From Wenjunlia vitaminophila DSM 41686 (GTDB lineage Bacteria > Actinomycetota > Actinomycetes > Streptomycetales > Streptomycetaceae), in the NCBI RefSeq assembly GCF_000380165.1, contig NZ_KB904664.1:1-64000 (forward strand): DNA of 64,000 nucleotides. The letters run 5' to 3'. The translations under genes and the position numbers were made by a program. Shown in pieces: positions 56,954 through 64,000 of this stretch (position 1 is its first letter; every line of letters starts with the position of its first letter). The notes beneath the pieces are model-generated. The model was not told the origin of the DNA. It was given only the letters and a program-made list of their open reading frames with translations, and did no database searches.

Positions 56954-57997
56954 TCAGGCCACCGGGTCGACGCGGACGAAGCGGTTGTCGAACTCGGCCT
57001 TGACACCGGCGGCGGAGGACTGGTGGACGGCCGTCGCCGTGTAGACGACCCCGGGGGTCAGCCCGCCCACCGGGTACATCGTGCAGATCGACGCCCTGCC
57101 GTTGCCCGAGAACTGAGCCGAGCGCTCCTGGACCGGGGGCAGGATCTCGGTGCCGGTGCTCTCCTGCCGCACCCGGAACGACATGGTGGCGACGTTGCTG
57201 CCTTCCACGGCGGTGAGCGCCCCGACCGTGACGTGCACCCATCCCCGGGCGGGCGCGACGAACCTCGCGGTCAACGGGGTGTCGGGCCCGCCGGTGAGCG
57301 TCTCCACGAAGGTGGTGGAGGTGGTGTAGCCGTAGTTGAACGAGTACCGCAGGACGGCGTCGGGGATGTACTGCCGCCAGGCGGCGCCGTCCCAGCGTTC
57401 GAGCCGGCCGTTGACGTCGCGGTACTGGCCCACGTGGGCCCCGTCGTCCCGGGCACCGCCGGCCGGGACGATCCCGCCGAGCGCCGCGGTGTACCGGCGC
57501 CGGTCGGTGATGGCCGAGGCCCAGATGATCCCGTTGGCGGCGGAGGCCCCCGCCGGCACCGTCACCTCGTACAGCAGTTCGGCGTTCTCCGGCACCGCGG
57601 GCGGGGCAGGGGGCGCCGCCGGGGCTCCCGCCAGGACCTCCAGCGTCGCCTCGTACCGGCCCGACCCGTCGTAGTCGGTATCGTGGACCCTGACCACGAC
57701 GGCGTCCACCCGCGGCAGCGCGGCGTCGCCGTCGACGAACGTCAGCAGGGTGTCCGCGTCCACGGTGACCGGGTAGCCGCCCTGGGTGGCGGTGGAGGTG
57801 CCGGGAACCCACACCTGGCCCGGGGAGAGCCTGGCCTGCATGCTGGTGGCGGCGGTGCCGGAGAGCCGCAGGCCCCCGATCACGCACCCCGCCCTGGCCA
57901 GTAGGGGCCCGGTGGATGCCATGGCCAGGCCCACGGCCAGCCGGGTGTCCTCGCGGGTCTGCCCGTTGGGCAGGTGCCAGGCGGAACGAACGGTCAT
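56954..57997 (-). CDS. phage minor tail/tip protein
   Basis: A 347-residue protein. It opens with RSAWHLPNGQTREDTRLAVG, followed by strand-rich SGTAATSMQARLSPGQVWVP and VTVDADTLLTFVDGDAALPR. This N-terminal arrangement is common to tail-tip proteins of streptomycete phages and chromosomal tail clusters. The C-terminal part (RSAQFSGNGRASICTMYPV) is jelly-roll-like and may bind a surface ligand. The ATG at 57997 has GAGGAGG 5 nt upstream, which decides it over an earlier ATG. It lies between Dit and the hub protein. Confidence 0.75.
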   Translation of the reverse strand: MTVRSAWHLPNGQTREDTRLAVGLAMASTGPLLARAGCVIGGLRLSGTAATSMQARLSPGQVWVPGTSTATQGGYPVTVDADTLLTFVDGDAALPRVDAVVVRVHDTDYDGSGRYEATLEVLAGAPAAPPAPPAVPENAELLYEVTVPAGASAANGIIWASAITDRRRYTAALGGIVPAGGARDDGAHVGQYRDVNGRLERWDGAAWRQYIPDAVLRYSFNYGYTTSTTFVETLTGGPDTPLTARFVAPARGWVHVTVGALTAVEGSNVATMSFRVRQESTGTEILPPVQERSAQFSGNGRASICTMYPVGGLTPGVVYTATAVHQSSAAGVKAEFDNRFVRVDPVA

Positions 57998-58038
57998 CGA
58001 CGCCTCCTCGGTGCTTGTCGGTGTGGCCGCGGCACCCA

Positions 58039-58959
58039 TCACCACTCGGCCGAGCGCCAGGTGACGGTCGCGGTCGCGAGTTGGGCGTCCCCCGAGTCCG
58101 CCCGGAACGCGAGGTGCGAGGTGCCCGGAGGAAGGGTGAACGCCTCCTCCGGGGCGCTTCCGCTCGCCGCGGTGTGGCGGCGCGAGGCGGTGCCGTTGAA
58201 CAGCACGGTGCCCTCCGCTGTGTCGACTTCCAGCACGTCGTCCTGGGCCAGGGTGAGCACGTACTCCAGCCAGTCGCCGGTGGTCCGGTTCGCCAGCCTG
58301 GGCCGGGTGCACGGACCGACGAAGGTGATCAGGGGGTGGGCGGGGGCGCTGCCGGTGTTGTCCACCGCCAGGTCCCCCAGGGACAGCGGAGCGCCCCAGT
58401 CGAGCGGCCAGGTCAACGGCCAGGACAGACCGGGCTCGGGCTGGGGCAGGTGGACGGTGCCGCGCCGCTGCGCGGCCTCGTAGCGGCGGGGGTCGCTGGC
58501 CTTCCACTGGATGGTCAGCTTGGCCAGACGGCTGGTCAGGAACTGCCGGTCCGTGGGGACCACCCGCTGGGTGACCCTGGCCCGCACCGCCAGGGTCTCC
58601 CCGTGCAGCCGAACGGCCAGCCACTGTTCCTCGTCACGCACCGCGGTGGCGGCGCGCAACGCCCGCAGCGAGGCGAGCACCTCCCCGGGTCCTGCGCCGG
58701 AGGCCGGGGCGAACCACACCTGGGCGGTGACGGTGCGGGGCTGCGCCCACTGGGAGCCCGGCCAACCGCCGTGCCCCACCGGTCGGTCGGCGTCCGAGGT
58801 GTCCAGGGCGGGGAGCTCCTCCCAGCCGGTGATCCCTTCCGCGGCGATCCAGTAGCCGGTTCCTGGGCCCATGAGCAGGTCGGCCCACTGCACCTGCCCG
58901 TCCACGGTGATCAGCGCCCCCGGCTCGGCCGCGGCGGCGTCCGTGGTGTCGATGGCCAT
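58039..58959 (-). CDS. phage distal tail protein (Dit-like)
   Basis: A 306-residue tail protein. The N-terminal half has the Dit beta core (TVTAQVWFAPASGAGPGEVL, AVRLHGETLAVRARVTQR, SRLAKLTIQWKASDPRRYEA). This links the tube to the tip as a hexamer ring. The C-terminal half (PLITFVGPCTRPRLANRTTG, VDTAEGTVLFNGTASRRH) is the galectin-like second domain. The start lies 1 bp after the tape-measure stop, with GAGGGGG upstream, so translation is coupled. Position directly after the tape measure is diagnostic. Confidence 0.82.
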   Translation of the reverse strand: MAIDTTDAAAAEPGALITVDGQVQWADLLMGPGTGYWIAAEGITGWEELPALDTSDADRPVGHGGWPGSQWAQPRTVTAQVWFAPASGAGPGEVLASLRALRAATAVRDEEQWLAVRLHGETLAVRARVTQRVVPTDRQFLTSRLAKLTIQWKASDPRRYEAAQRRGTVHLPQPEPGLSWPLTWPLDWGAPLSLGDLAVDNTGSAPAHPLITFVGPCTRPRLANRTTGDWLEYVLTLAQDDVLEVDTAEGTVLFNGTASRRHTAASGSAPEEAFTLPPGTSHLAFRADSGDAQLATATVTWRSAEW

Positions 58960-58960
58960 G

Positions 58961-60256
58961 TCACCCCCTCGCCTTCATCAGGAACATCAGCTCCTCCGCG
59001 GTCTGCCGGGCGCTGGAGCCGGGCGCCTCGTGGTAGTGCTCGATGACGAACCCACCGTGGCCCCCGGACGAGCCGGGCCCGACGGTCCGTGCCCCGCCGC
59101 CGGCGGCGAGCAGGCTGTTCAACCGGCGCAGCGGCAGCACCGCCTCGGCCTGCCCGGCCTCGGCGAGCAGGGCGAGGGTGCCGCCGGGACGGGGCAGCAC
59201 GATGCCTCCGCCGGCGAGGGTGGGGATGGTGGGGAGGTTGACGCCGAAGGACTTGCCGCCGGCTGGTGGGGGAACCCAACTGGGAATGCTGACCTTGATG
59301 CGGTTCAGGGCGCCGATCGCCCGGTTCACCAGGCCGATGACGCCGTTGATGGGGCCCCTGACGGCTCCGACCACCGCGCTGAACGCGCCTCGGACGATGT
59401 TCGCCAGCCCGCGCAGCGCGCCTTGGATGCCGTTCCGCGCGGCGCGGAAGGCTGCCGGGACGCGCTGCGAGAAGAAGTCCAGCAGGGGGCGGATCACGGC
59501 CGTGATGGCCCGGACGGCGGTGGTGATGATGGTCTTGTAGATGGTGAAGTACGTCCGCACCACCGTGGACAGCACCCTCAGCACCACCGTGAACGCCGTC
59601 CTGATCGCGTTCCACGACGCCTGGACGACCACTCTGATCACTCGGAACGCGGTGGTGATGATGGTCCTGTAGATGGTGAAGTACGTCCGCACCACCGTGG
59701 ACAACACCCTCAGCACCACCGTGAACGCCGTCCTGATCGCGTTCCACGACGCCTGGACGACCTGTCTGGCCACCCGCATGGTCGTGTTGATCACCTGGCC
59801 GATGATCCGGAATGCGCTCTGCACGATCCGCTGGACCGTCCTGGACTGCATGGCCATGTCCACGAGCTTCATGATCAGCGGCATCAGCAGCGCCAGCACC
59901 AGCCCGAAGACGTTGCTCTTCATGGCGGTGTTGAGGCCCTTCTGAGCAGTGGTCACCCCTTGGAGGCCGGTCTTCATCCGCCCCATGAGCCCGCCGCCGG
60001 TGGCGGCGCTGCGCCCGGCGGCGGCCATCGACCTGCCGCTGCGGGCAACGCTCTGTTCGGCGGCTCGAGCCTGCTGCTTGAGGCCGCCCATGGATTGGGA
60101 AGCTCCCTGGACACCGGCCTTCACGTGTGCGACCGAACCGGACGCCCCGGTGGCCGAGGCACGTAACCCGGTGAGGGACGCGCTCGCCTGCCGCGTGGAG
60201 GACGCGAAACTGCGTACGGCAGTGGTCGATGAGCGCAGCGCGGCTGTGAGTGACAT
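58961..60256 (-). CDS. phage tail tape measure protein (short)
   Basis: A 431-residue helical protein that sets tail length and sits in the tube lumen. It begins with Ser/Ala/Thr-rich helices, then GGGLMGRMKTGLQGVTTAQK, a hydrophobic helix pair (NVFGLVLALLMPLIMKLVDM), a region of 44-residue repeats (QASWNAIRTAFTVVLRVLST, VVRTYFTIY, TIITTA), Ala-rich helices and a compact C-terminus. At about 0.15 nm per residue it predicts a tail of only about 65 nm. There is no peptidase or muramidase domain. The ATG at 60256 has GAGGAAGAG upstream. Confidence 0.85.
   Translation of the reverse strand: MSLTAALRSSTTAVRSFASSTRQASASLTGLRASATGASGSVAHVKAGVQGASQSMGGLKQQARAAEQSVARSGRSMAAAGRSAATGGGLMGRMKTGLQGVTTAQKGLNTAMKSNVFGLVLALLMPLIMKLVDMAMQSRTVQRIVQSAFRIIGQVINTTMRVARQVVQASWNAIRTAFTVVLRVLSTVVRTYFTIYRTIITTAFRVIRVVVQASWNAIRTAFTVVLRVLSTVVRTYFTIYKTIITTAVRAITAVIRPLLDFFSQRVPAAFRAARNGIQGALRGLANIVRGAFSAVVGAVRGPINGVIGLVNRAIGALNRIKVSIPSWVPPPAGGKSFGVNLPTIPTLAGGGIVLPRPGGTLALLAEAGQAEAVLPLRRLNSLLAAGGGARTVGPGSSGGHGGFVIEHYHEAPGSSARQTAEELMFLMKARG
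59517..59762 (-). repeat. near-identical 114-bp duplication inside the tape measure gene
   Basis: 59517-59630 and 59649-59762 match at almost every base, with a 132-bp period (44 codons). The duplication keeps the reading frame. High DNA identity, not just protein similarity, implies a recent event. Confidence 0.88.
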
Positions 60257-60297
60257 CTCTTCCTCTTCTGATGGGTGATGGGTCGGCCGCTCCCCGG

Positions 60298-60999
60298 TCA
60301 GACCAATGCGTTCTCCACGTCCGTCACTCGTGACCGCAGTTCCGTCATTTCCTCCCGGAGGCTGCGTGTCTTCTCCACGGTGGCCCTACGTGCGGACTCC
60401 GCGTCCTGCTCGTCCTGGTGGATTCCCTGCACGACCGCGGCCATCCGGAGCCGGCTGGCCCTCACCCGCGCCTCCGCCCTCTGGGCCTGCGCCTGCAACT
60501 GCCGCACCGCGGCGAGCTCGCGCCGGAGCTGCCTCTCGTTACTGTCCGCTATCCGTTCCCAAGCGGCGCGCCCGGGGCTGCCCTGGGGGTACCGCTGGCT
60601 CTCCTGCCTGGAGAAATCCAGGTGCTGGCGGGTCCGCTCCGCGCCCTCCAACCTGCTGCGCACCCTCTCGACGGAGGCCTCCAGACGCTGGGTGCGGCGC
60701 GAGAACCTGCGCTCCGCCACCTCCAACCGCTGCTCGGGGGACTGGGCACGGCGGAACGCCATGACTTGGCGCCCGGCCACGAACACACCGGTTTCATCCA
60801 CTTTCAGGACGGAGAACCCGAGGTTCGCGATGGAGAACGCGCCCAGAGCCGCCGCGAAGTCCGCCTTGCCCCATCCGGGCTCGATCTTGGCCTTGTACTC
60901 ATCGACCTCGACGCCGAGCTTCTCCACCTCCTGCTTCAGCCTTCTCAGCATGTCGATGACGGGTCCGTCGTCGTCCTTCTTTTCCTTTCCGTTCGTCAT
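60298..60999 (-). CDS. coiled-coil protein between the tail chaperones and the tape measure
   Basis: A 233-residue charged protein. Residues 12-40 form one helix (IDMLRRLKQEVEKLGVEVDE), a short middle segment follows (KADFAAALGAFSIANLGFSV), and residues 85-233 are a nearly continuous coiled coil (RLEASVERVRSRLEGAERTR, ELAAVRQLQAQAQRAEARVR). The family is not recognised. Its place before the tape measure suggests a scaffold or chaperone that coats it, or an extra tape-measure part. ATG 60999 lies 18 bp after the chaperone frame ends. Confidence 0.8.
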   Translation of the reverse strand: MTNGKEKKDDDGPVIDMLRRLKQEVEKLGVEVDEYKAKIEPGWGKADFAAALGAFSIANLGFSVLKVDETGVFVAGRQVMAFRRAQSPEQRLEVAERRFSRRTQRLEASVERVRSRLEGAERTRQHLDFSRQESQRYPQGSPGRAAWERIADSNERQLRRELAAVRQLQAQAQRAEARVRASRLRMAAVVQGIHQDEQDAESARRATVEKTRSLREEMTELRSRVTDVENALV

Positions 61000-61016
61000 G
61001 CCTGCTGCCCCCTGTC

Positions 61017-61442
61017 TCACGCACCGAAGAACTGCGCCAGCTCGGCTCCGGACGGCCCCCTGACGGTGGAGCTGTCCCGCGCGGGCGTGCCCCCCGGCGT
61101 GGGCGCTCCTCCCGCTCCCGGCCGCGGCACCGCCTCCGGAGGGTCGAGCGGGTCGGCGTACTCGTCGCGGTTCACCGAGGCGAACATCCAGTTGCCGATC
61201 GCCAGGTGGTCCACCGCGGCCGCGAGCAGGTGGTCGGTGAGGGTCCACTCGGCCCGTTCGCCTTCGTGGGCGCGGGCGAAGGCGGACTCCGGAGGGAGGT
61301 GTCTCACCAGCACCGCGAGCCGGCGCGTCGTCAGCGTCCCCCGGTGCCAGTCGAGCAGGTCCATCCCGTAGTACCGCAGCAGGTCCGCTTCCAGTGCCTC
61401 GGCGTACTCCTCGACGAGTACGCCGAGGCTCAGCCTTCCCCC
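61017..61442 (-). CDS. tail assembly chaperone, -1 frameshift extension (GT-type)
   Basis: An open frame with no credible own start. In the -1 phase relative to the upstream chaperone it continues GRLSLGVLVEEYAEALEADL, then LRYYGMDLLDWHRGTLTTRR, LAVLVRHLPPESAFARAHEG and a Pro/Gly-rich end GPSGAELAQFFGA. The core with YYGxDLLDxxRG is that of the second chaperone frame of actinophage tails. A fused product of about 234 residues would start at 61720 and slip at 61436-61442. Both products chaperone the tape measure. Confidence 0.75.
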   Translation of the reverse strand, partial: GGRLSLGVLVEEYAEALEADLLRYYGMDLLDWHRGTLTTRRLAVLVRHLPPESAFARAHEGERAEWTLTDHLLAAAVDHLAIGNWMFASVNRDEYADPLDPPEAVPRPGAGGAPTPGGTPARDSSTVRGPSGAELAQFFGA

Positions 61443-61720
61443 ACGCCGAGGCCCGTCTCCTCGCCGTAGGCGGACAGGATCGCACTGATGTCCTGGACAC
61501 TGACATCGTGCCCACACAGCCGGTCGTACTGCTCCTGGCCGAGCAGCAGCGCCATCAGGCCGTCGAGGTCGTTGTCGTCGAGCGCGGCCAGGGCCTTGGC
61601 TGAGCGGCGTGGGATCTCCGTCGGCAGCGAGAACCGTTCCCCGTCCACTTCGAACTCCCAGGCCAGTCCGAGTGCCTCCAGGCGCTGGGCGCGTGCGGCG
61701 TTGACGTTGAACACGGGCAT
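61430..61720 (-). CDS. tail assembly chaperone (G-type)
   Basis: A 96-residue acidic protein starting MPVFNVNAARAQRLEALGLA. It has a strand pair (WEFEVDGERFSLPTEIP) and a helical C-terminus (DLDGLMALLLGQEQYDRLCG, VQDISAILSAYGEETGL). This is the usual first chaperone, placed between tube and tape measure. The ATG at 61720 follows GGAGAGG by 4-5 nt. The stop TGA at 61430-61432 directly follows a G/A run that can slip. Confidence 0.82.
   Translation of the reverse strand: MPVFNVNAARAQRLEALGLAWEFEVDGERFSLPTEIPRRSAKALAALDDNDLDGLMALLLGQEQYDRLCGHDVSVQDISAILSAYGEETGLGVGEG
61436..61442 (-). promoter_or_regulatory. putative -1 ribosomal frameshift site
   Basis: On the minus strand the heptamer G-GGG-GAA sits one codon before the chaperone's TGA. 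Slippage by -1 re-pairs GGG perfectly in the P site and enters the extension frame with no stop until 61017. It is less ideal than GGGAAAG because the A-site re-pairs as GGA. Confidence 0.6.
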
Positions 61721-61748
61721 GGGGCCTCTCCTGTCTCGGGCGGCAGGT

Positions 61749-62327
61749 TCAGGACGTCGGTGCGAACGCGGGGTCGTTCATCAACCAGGTGGCCAGCGGG
61801 GTGGCGTTGTCCACGGCCAGCGCGGTGAACGTGACGCCGAGCTTGACGGCGGCGGTCCGGATGAGCTGGAACTCCTCGGTCTCGGTGACCTGGCCCCTGC
61901 GGATGACGAAGCGGTAGGTGATCTGGTTGCCGTCCGAGAACTCCACGCCGAGCATCCGCTCGTCCTCCTTGGGCTCGGCCACCACCTGGTACCGGTACAC
62001 CTGGGAGCCCGCCGACGTCTCCTCGACCGCGTCCCCTCCGAAGAAGAAGGGCAGGGTGTCCTCGTTGAACTGGAGGAGCTGGAACTTCACGGTCAGGTCG
62101 CGGTCGGAGTAGACGAACCGGGCGGGACTCACCGACTGCCAGGTGTCCACCGGGTCGATCTTGTCCTTCTTGTTGAACTTGACGCCGTCGGTGGTGGTGT
62201 AGCCCAGGTCCCGCCACTCCGCGGACCACGCGGTGGTGACGTCGGTCGGCACGCTGCTGCCGAGCGGGGCGGTCAGGACCCGGCCGGTCCCGGCGACACG
62301 GATCTCGTTCGGGTTCATTCCGGGCAT
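61749..62327 (-). CDS. major tail tube protein
   Basis: A 192-residue protein that forms the hexameric rings of a non-contractile tail tube. It begins MPGMNPNEIRVAGTGRVLTA, followed by the tube-like PTDVTTAWSAEWRDLGYTTT, a central barrel (DLTVKFQLLQFNEDTLPFFF), YRYQVVAEPKEDERMLGVEF, and the end ALAVDNATPLATWLMNDPAF. The pattern matches actinophage tube proteins. ATG 62327 has GAGGAG 6 nt upstream. No sheath gene is beside it, so the tail is siphovirus-like. Confidence 0.85.
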   Translation of the reverse strand: MPGMNPNEIRVAGTGRVLTAPLGSSVPTDVTTAWSAEWRDLGYTTTDGVKFNKKDKIDPVDTWQSVSPARFVYSDRDLTVKFQLLQFNEDTLPFFFGGDAVEETSAGSQVYRYQVVAEPKEDERMLGVEFSDGNQITYRFVIRRGQVTETEEFQLIRTAAVKLGVTFTALAVDNATPLATWLMNDPAFAPTS

Positions 62328-62407
62328 GCGAGGCTCCTCGGGCGGCTGGTCGTCAGGCGGCTGGTCGCGCGGGCGACGTTCGGCACGGTTCGGCGGGCGC
62401 CCCGTGT

Positions 62408-62815
62408 TCAGGCGGGGCGGACGAACAGGCGGGTGGTGGAGAAGTAGCGGCTGGCCCCGGCGTGCAGGTGATCGGGGAGCCAGCGCGGGCCCTCCGTCTC
62501 CGCGACGTCGGTGACGTAGGCGGTGCCGTAGGTGGTCCCACGCACGGTGAGCAGCGCGGTGCGGGTGGCCATGGCGAGGGTGTGCGCCGTGGGCTTGTCC
62601 GGGCCGTACACCTCCAGATCGATCAGCGGCTGGTCCAGGTGCAGGTCCTCGACCCAGGTGCCGCCGGAACGGGAGACCAGGACGGTCCGCTGGGTCCCGT
62701 CGAAGTCGGGCGGGGTGCGGTTGTCCACGACGACGCCGGTCAGTTCGGGTCGGTTCTTCAGATGGTCCACAACGAGGCGTTCGACGTCCGGGAAGATCAC
62801 CGGTGGCTGGGTCAC
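62408..62815 (-). CDS. tail terminator protein
   Basis: A 135-residue protein of the tail-completion/terminator type that caps the tube. VIFPDVERLVVDHLKNRPEL is the N-terminal helix. LVSRSGGTWVEDLHLDQPLI, DLEVYGPDKPTAHTLAMATR and the final TRLFVRPA complete the alpha/beta fold. The GTG start at 62815 has AAGGAG 7 nt upstream, a strong site that overrules longer frames. It is the first gene of the tail transcription unit; a hairpin lies 67 bp upstream of it. Confidence 0.82.
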   Translation of the reverse strand: MTQPPVIFPDVERLVVDHLKNRPELTGVVVDNRTPPDFDGTQRTVLVSRSGGTWVEDLHLDQPLIDLEVYGPDKPTAHTLAMATRTALLTVRGTTYGTAYVTDVAETEGPRWLPDHLHAGASRYFSTTRLFVRPA

Positions 62816-62881
62816 CTGCCCACTCCTTGTTGTCGTCAGGCCGTCCAGGCGGCGGACCTGTCCCGGGCGGGCGCAGAGCGA

Positions 62882-62924
62882 AGCGGCGGAGCCGTGACCC
62901 GTTGCCGGGCACAGCTCCGCCGCT
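62882..62924 (-). terminator. hairpin between the HTH gene and the tail genes
   Basis: AGCGGCGGAGC at 62882-62892 is perfectly complementary to GCTCCGCCGCT at 62914-62924, 4 bp past the HTH stop. It probably ends the short zinc-ribbon/HTH transcript. Confidence 0.65.
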
Positions 62925-62928
62925 GGCA

Positions 62929-63192
62929 TTAAGTGTGATTGCCCGACTGCCCGCGCACAACACCCCGGTCGGAAACCGCGGACAGCCGGTGAGTTCGGAC
63001 GCGTCCCCGCGCGGCCCGTTCGGCCGCGAACACGTCCTCGATCCGGTACAGGAACGCCCGGCCCCGCCGTCCCGCGGGCTTCAGGTGGCGCAGTTGCACC
63101 CACTTGCGGATGGTGGCCGGGGTGACGCCGACCTCGGACGCAGCCAGGGCGGCGGTGAGCAGCGGGGCCCGCGGGCTGGGTACGGTCCTCAT
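62929..63192 (-). CDS. small HTH DNA-binding protein (excisionase/MerR-like fold)
   Basis: An 87-residue protein with a MerR/HTH_17-like winged helix: LLTAALAASEVGVTPATIRK, WVQLRHLKPAGRRGRAFLYR, IEDVFAAERAARG. The basic wing suggests DNA binding, as in phage excisionases and small regulators. ATG 63192 overlaps the upstream stop by ATGA, so it is coupled to the zinc-ribbon gene. It could regulate the tail genes just downstream. Confidence 0.82.
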   Translation of the reverse strand: MRTVPSPRAPLLTAALAASEVGVTPATIRKWVQLRHLKPAGRRGRAFLYRIEDVFAAERAARGRVRTHRLSAVSDRGVVRGQSGNHT

Positions 63193-63860
63193 CGGGCCAC
63201 CACGCCGGGAACCTGGGCCTGGTCGTACAGGGCCGCGGTCAGTTCCTCCGCGGTGGCGCCGCAGCGCGCGGCGAGTTCCCCCCACTCGTCCTGCGGCCAG
63301 CAGTGGCGGTGCGCCGTGTCCAGGCGGCAGTCACACGCCGGTGCGGCGCAGCGGCACGCGGGGTTGACGCACAGCACCGCCCGGCGCAGCGGGAAGACGC
63401 GTAAGGAAACGGAGTCACACAGCGGGCACCGCCGGCGCAGTCGCACCACGGGTTCGGCGTCGCCGAGCGCCCGGTCGCAGCGCCGGGTGAGCGCGCTGAT
63501 CTCGTCGAGCACCTGTCGCAGCAGCACGGGGTCGTCGCCCGCCCGGTCCAGGAGCGCGGCGATCCGCCCCAGTCTGACCTGGACCGTTCCCCGGCTCCCC
63601 GGCGGCAGCCCGCACCTGTCGCGGAGGGTGTTCTCGAGCCGCAACACCCGCTCGGTGACGTACTGCACCGCCTCGGACACGTTCAGTCGCACAGGGGTCC
63701 CGGGGCCGTGTCGCTCGCGGCGGCCCTGGCCACGGGTGGGCGTGGGCGTCTGGTGGCTGGGTTCGAGTGCGTCCAGCAGCTCCGGGAACCGCCGGGCGAG
63801 GGCGGCGAGCCACTGGTCGGCTCTGGCACGGTCAGGATGCGGGCAGGTGCGCTCGCTCAT
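63189..63860 (-). CDS. zinc-ribbon protein of phage-type neighbourhood, function unknown
   Basis: A 223-residue protein. The N-terminal two-thirds is helical and Arg-rich (ADQWLAALARRFPELLDALE, VQYVTERVLRLENTLRDRCG). The C-terminal third carries a cysteine/histidine cluster: RCPLCDSVSLRVFPL, LCVNPACRCAAPACDCRL, TAHRHCWPQDEW. Such a knuckle likely binds one or two zinc ions and nucleic acid. Similar proteins next to small HTH proteins occur in actinophages. ATG 63860 has a GGGGG run upstream. It is the first visible gene on this strand; further genes may lie past the window edge. Confidence 0.75.
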   Translation of the reverse strand: MSERTCPHPDRARADQWLAALARRFPELLDALEPSHQTPTPTRGQGRRERHGPGTPVRLNVSEAVQYVTERVLRLENTLRDRCGLPPGSRGTVQVRLGRIAALLDRAGDDPVLLRQVLDEISALTRRCDRALGDAEPVVRLRRRCPLCDSVSLRVFPLRRAVLCVNPACRCAAPACDCRLDTAHRHCWPQDEWGELAARCGATAEELTAALYDQAQVPGVVAR

Positions 63861-64000
63861 CGGGACCCCCAGGTCGTCTGCGGACGACGGCTGGCTGGCG
63901 CCTCGGTTCGCGGGAACCCGTGATGGTGCACTGTCCGCGTGCGGGGGTGCCCGCCCGACGCCGCAGCCATCGATCCTCGGCTTCTCGGTGAAGGGTAGGG

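Noticed and set aside
61017-61517. Second tail chaperone as an independent gene starting at 61517
   Set aside because: That start has no ribosome site and begins inside the first chaperone in a non-conserved sequence; the -1 frameshift explains the overlap better.
55648-63860. Contractile (R-type/eCIS) particle
   Set aside because: No sheath, baseplate wedge, spike or AAA ATPase gene is visible; tube, chaperones, tape measure and Dit are siphovirus-like.

Overview
The window is high-GC actinobacterial DNA. It has dense G/C third codon positions, frequent GTG and TTG starts, at least one clear leaderless promoter, and a bifunctional geosmin synthase. Gene content (DUF4232 lipoprotein, MXAN_6230/SCO0854-type RING protein, SpoIIE phosphatase, WYL, XRE-cupin and MocR regulators, many secreted enzymes) fits a filamentous actinomycete of the Nocardiopsis/Streptomyces kind. 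The genus is an inference. No rRNA, tRNA, CRISPR array or intact transposase was seen.

Layout. (1) 1-10 kb is a worn, gene-poor stretch. It has an alpha/beta hydrolase, a secreted endonuclease I, an aldo-keto reductase with its MerR regulator, a small HTH protein and a lipoprotein. Between them lie decayed genes: a twice-frameshifted conserved protein, an IS21 IstB remnant and a possible Tpg-like telomere terminal-protein remnant. (2) 9.4-20 kb holds a TrmB/LuxR regulator divergent from a 1,227-residue secreted subtilase, then a VWA protein, an FG-GAP beta-propeller protein (with a stray FG-GAP fragment at 19.2 kb), an NTF2-like protein and a methyltransferase. (3) 19.6-40.5 kb is a run of small-molecule enzymes and transporters, most paired with a divergent or adjacent regulator: IMPase/Lrp, EamA/XRE-cupin, MMPL with a two-component system, FAD/Fe-S dehydrogenase/IclR, WYL/SDR, LysR/EamA plus an NAD(P)-binding protein, hydrolase/MocR. 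(4) 40.6-53 kb contains a class II glutamine amidotransferase and glutamate decarboxylase, a broken RING-family gene, a SpoIIE phosphatase, a proline-rich membrane protein, and a two-gene unit made of a molybdopterin oxidoreductase that lacks its N-terminal Fe-S cysteines plus a small helical partner. A pentapeptide-repeat protein and a leaderless GNAT acetyltransferase follow. (5) 53.1-55.5 kb is geosmin synthase.

(6) 55.6-63.9 kb, all on the minus strand, is a compact siphovirus-type tail module. In transcription order it has a zinc-ribbon protein and a small HTH protein, a hairpin, then tail terminator, tail tube, two tail-assembly chaperone frames joined by an apparent -1 ribosomal frameshift, a coiled-coil protein, a short tape measure with an internal duplication, Dit, two tail-tip proteins and a 61-residue coiled-coil protein. 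A second hairpin closes the unit against geosmin synthase. No head, portal, terminase, integrase or lysis gene is visible inside it. It is either the tail end of a prophage that continues past base 64,000 or a domesticated non-contractile (F-type) tail particle. This module and the Fe-S-less molybdenum enzyme pair are the most interesting content.
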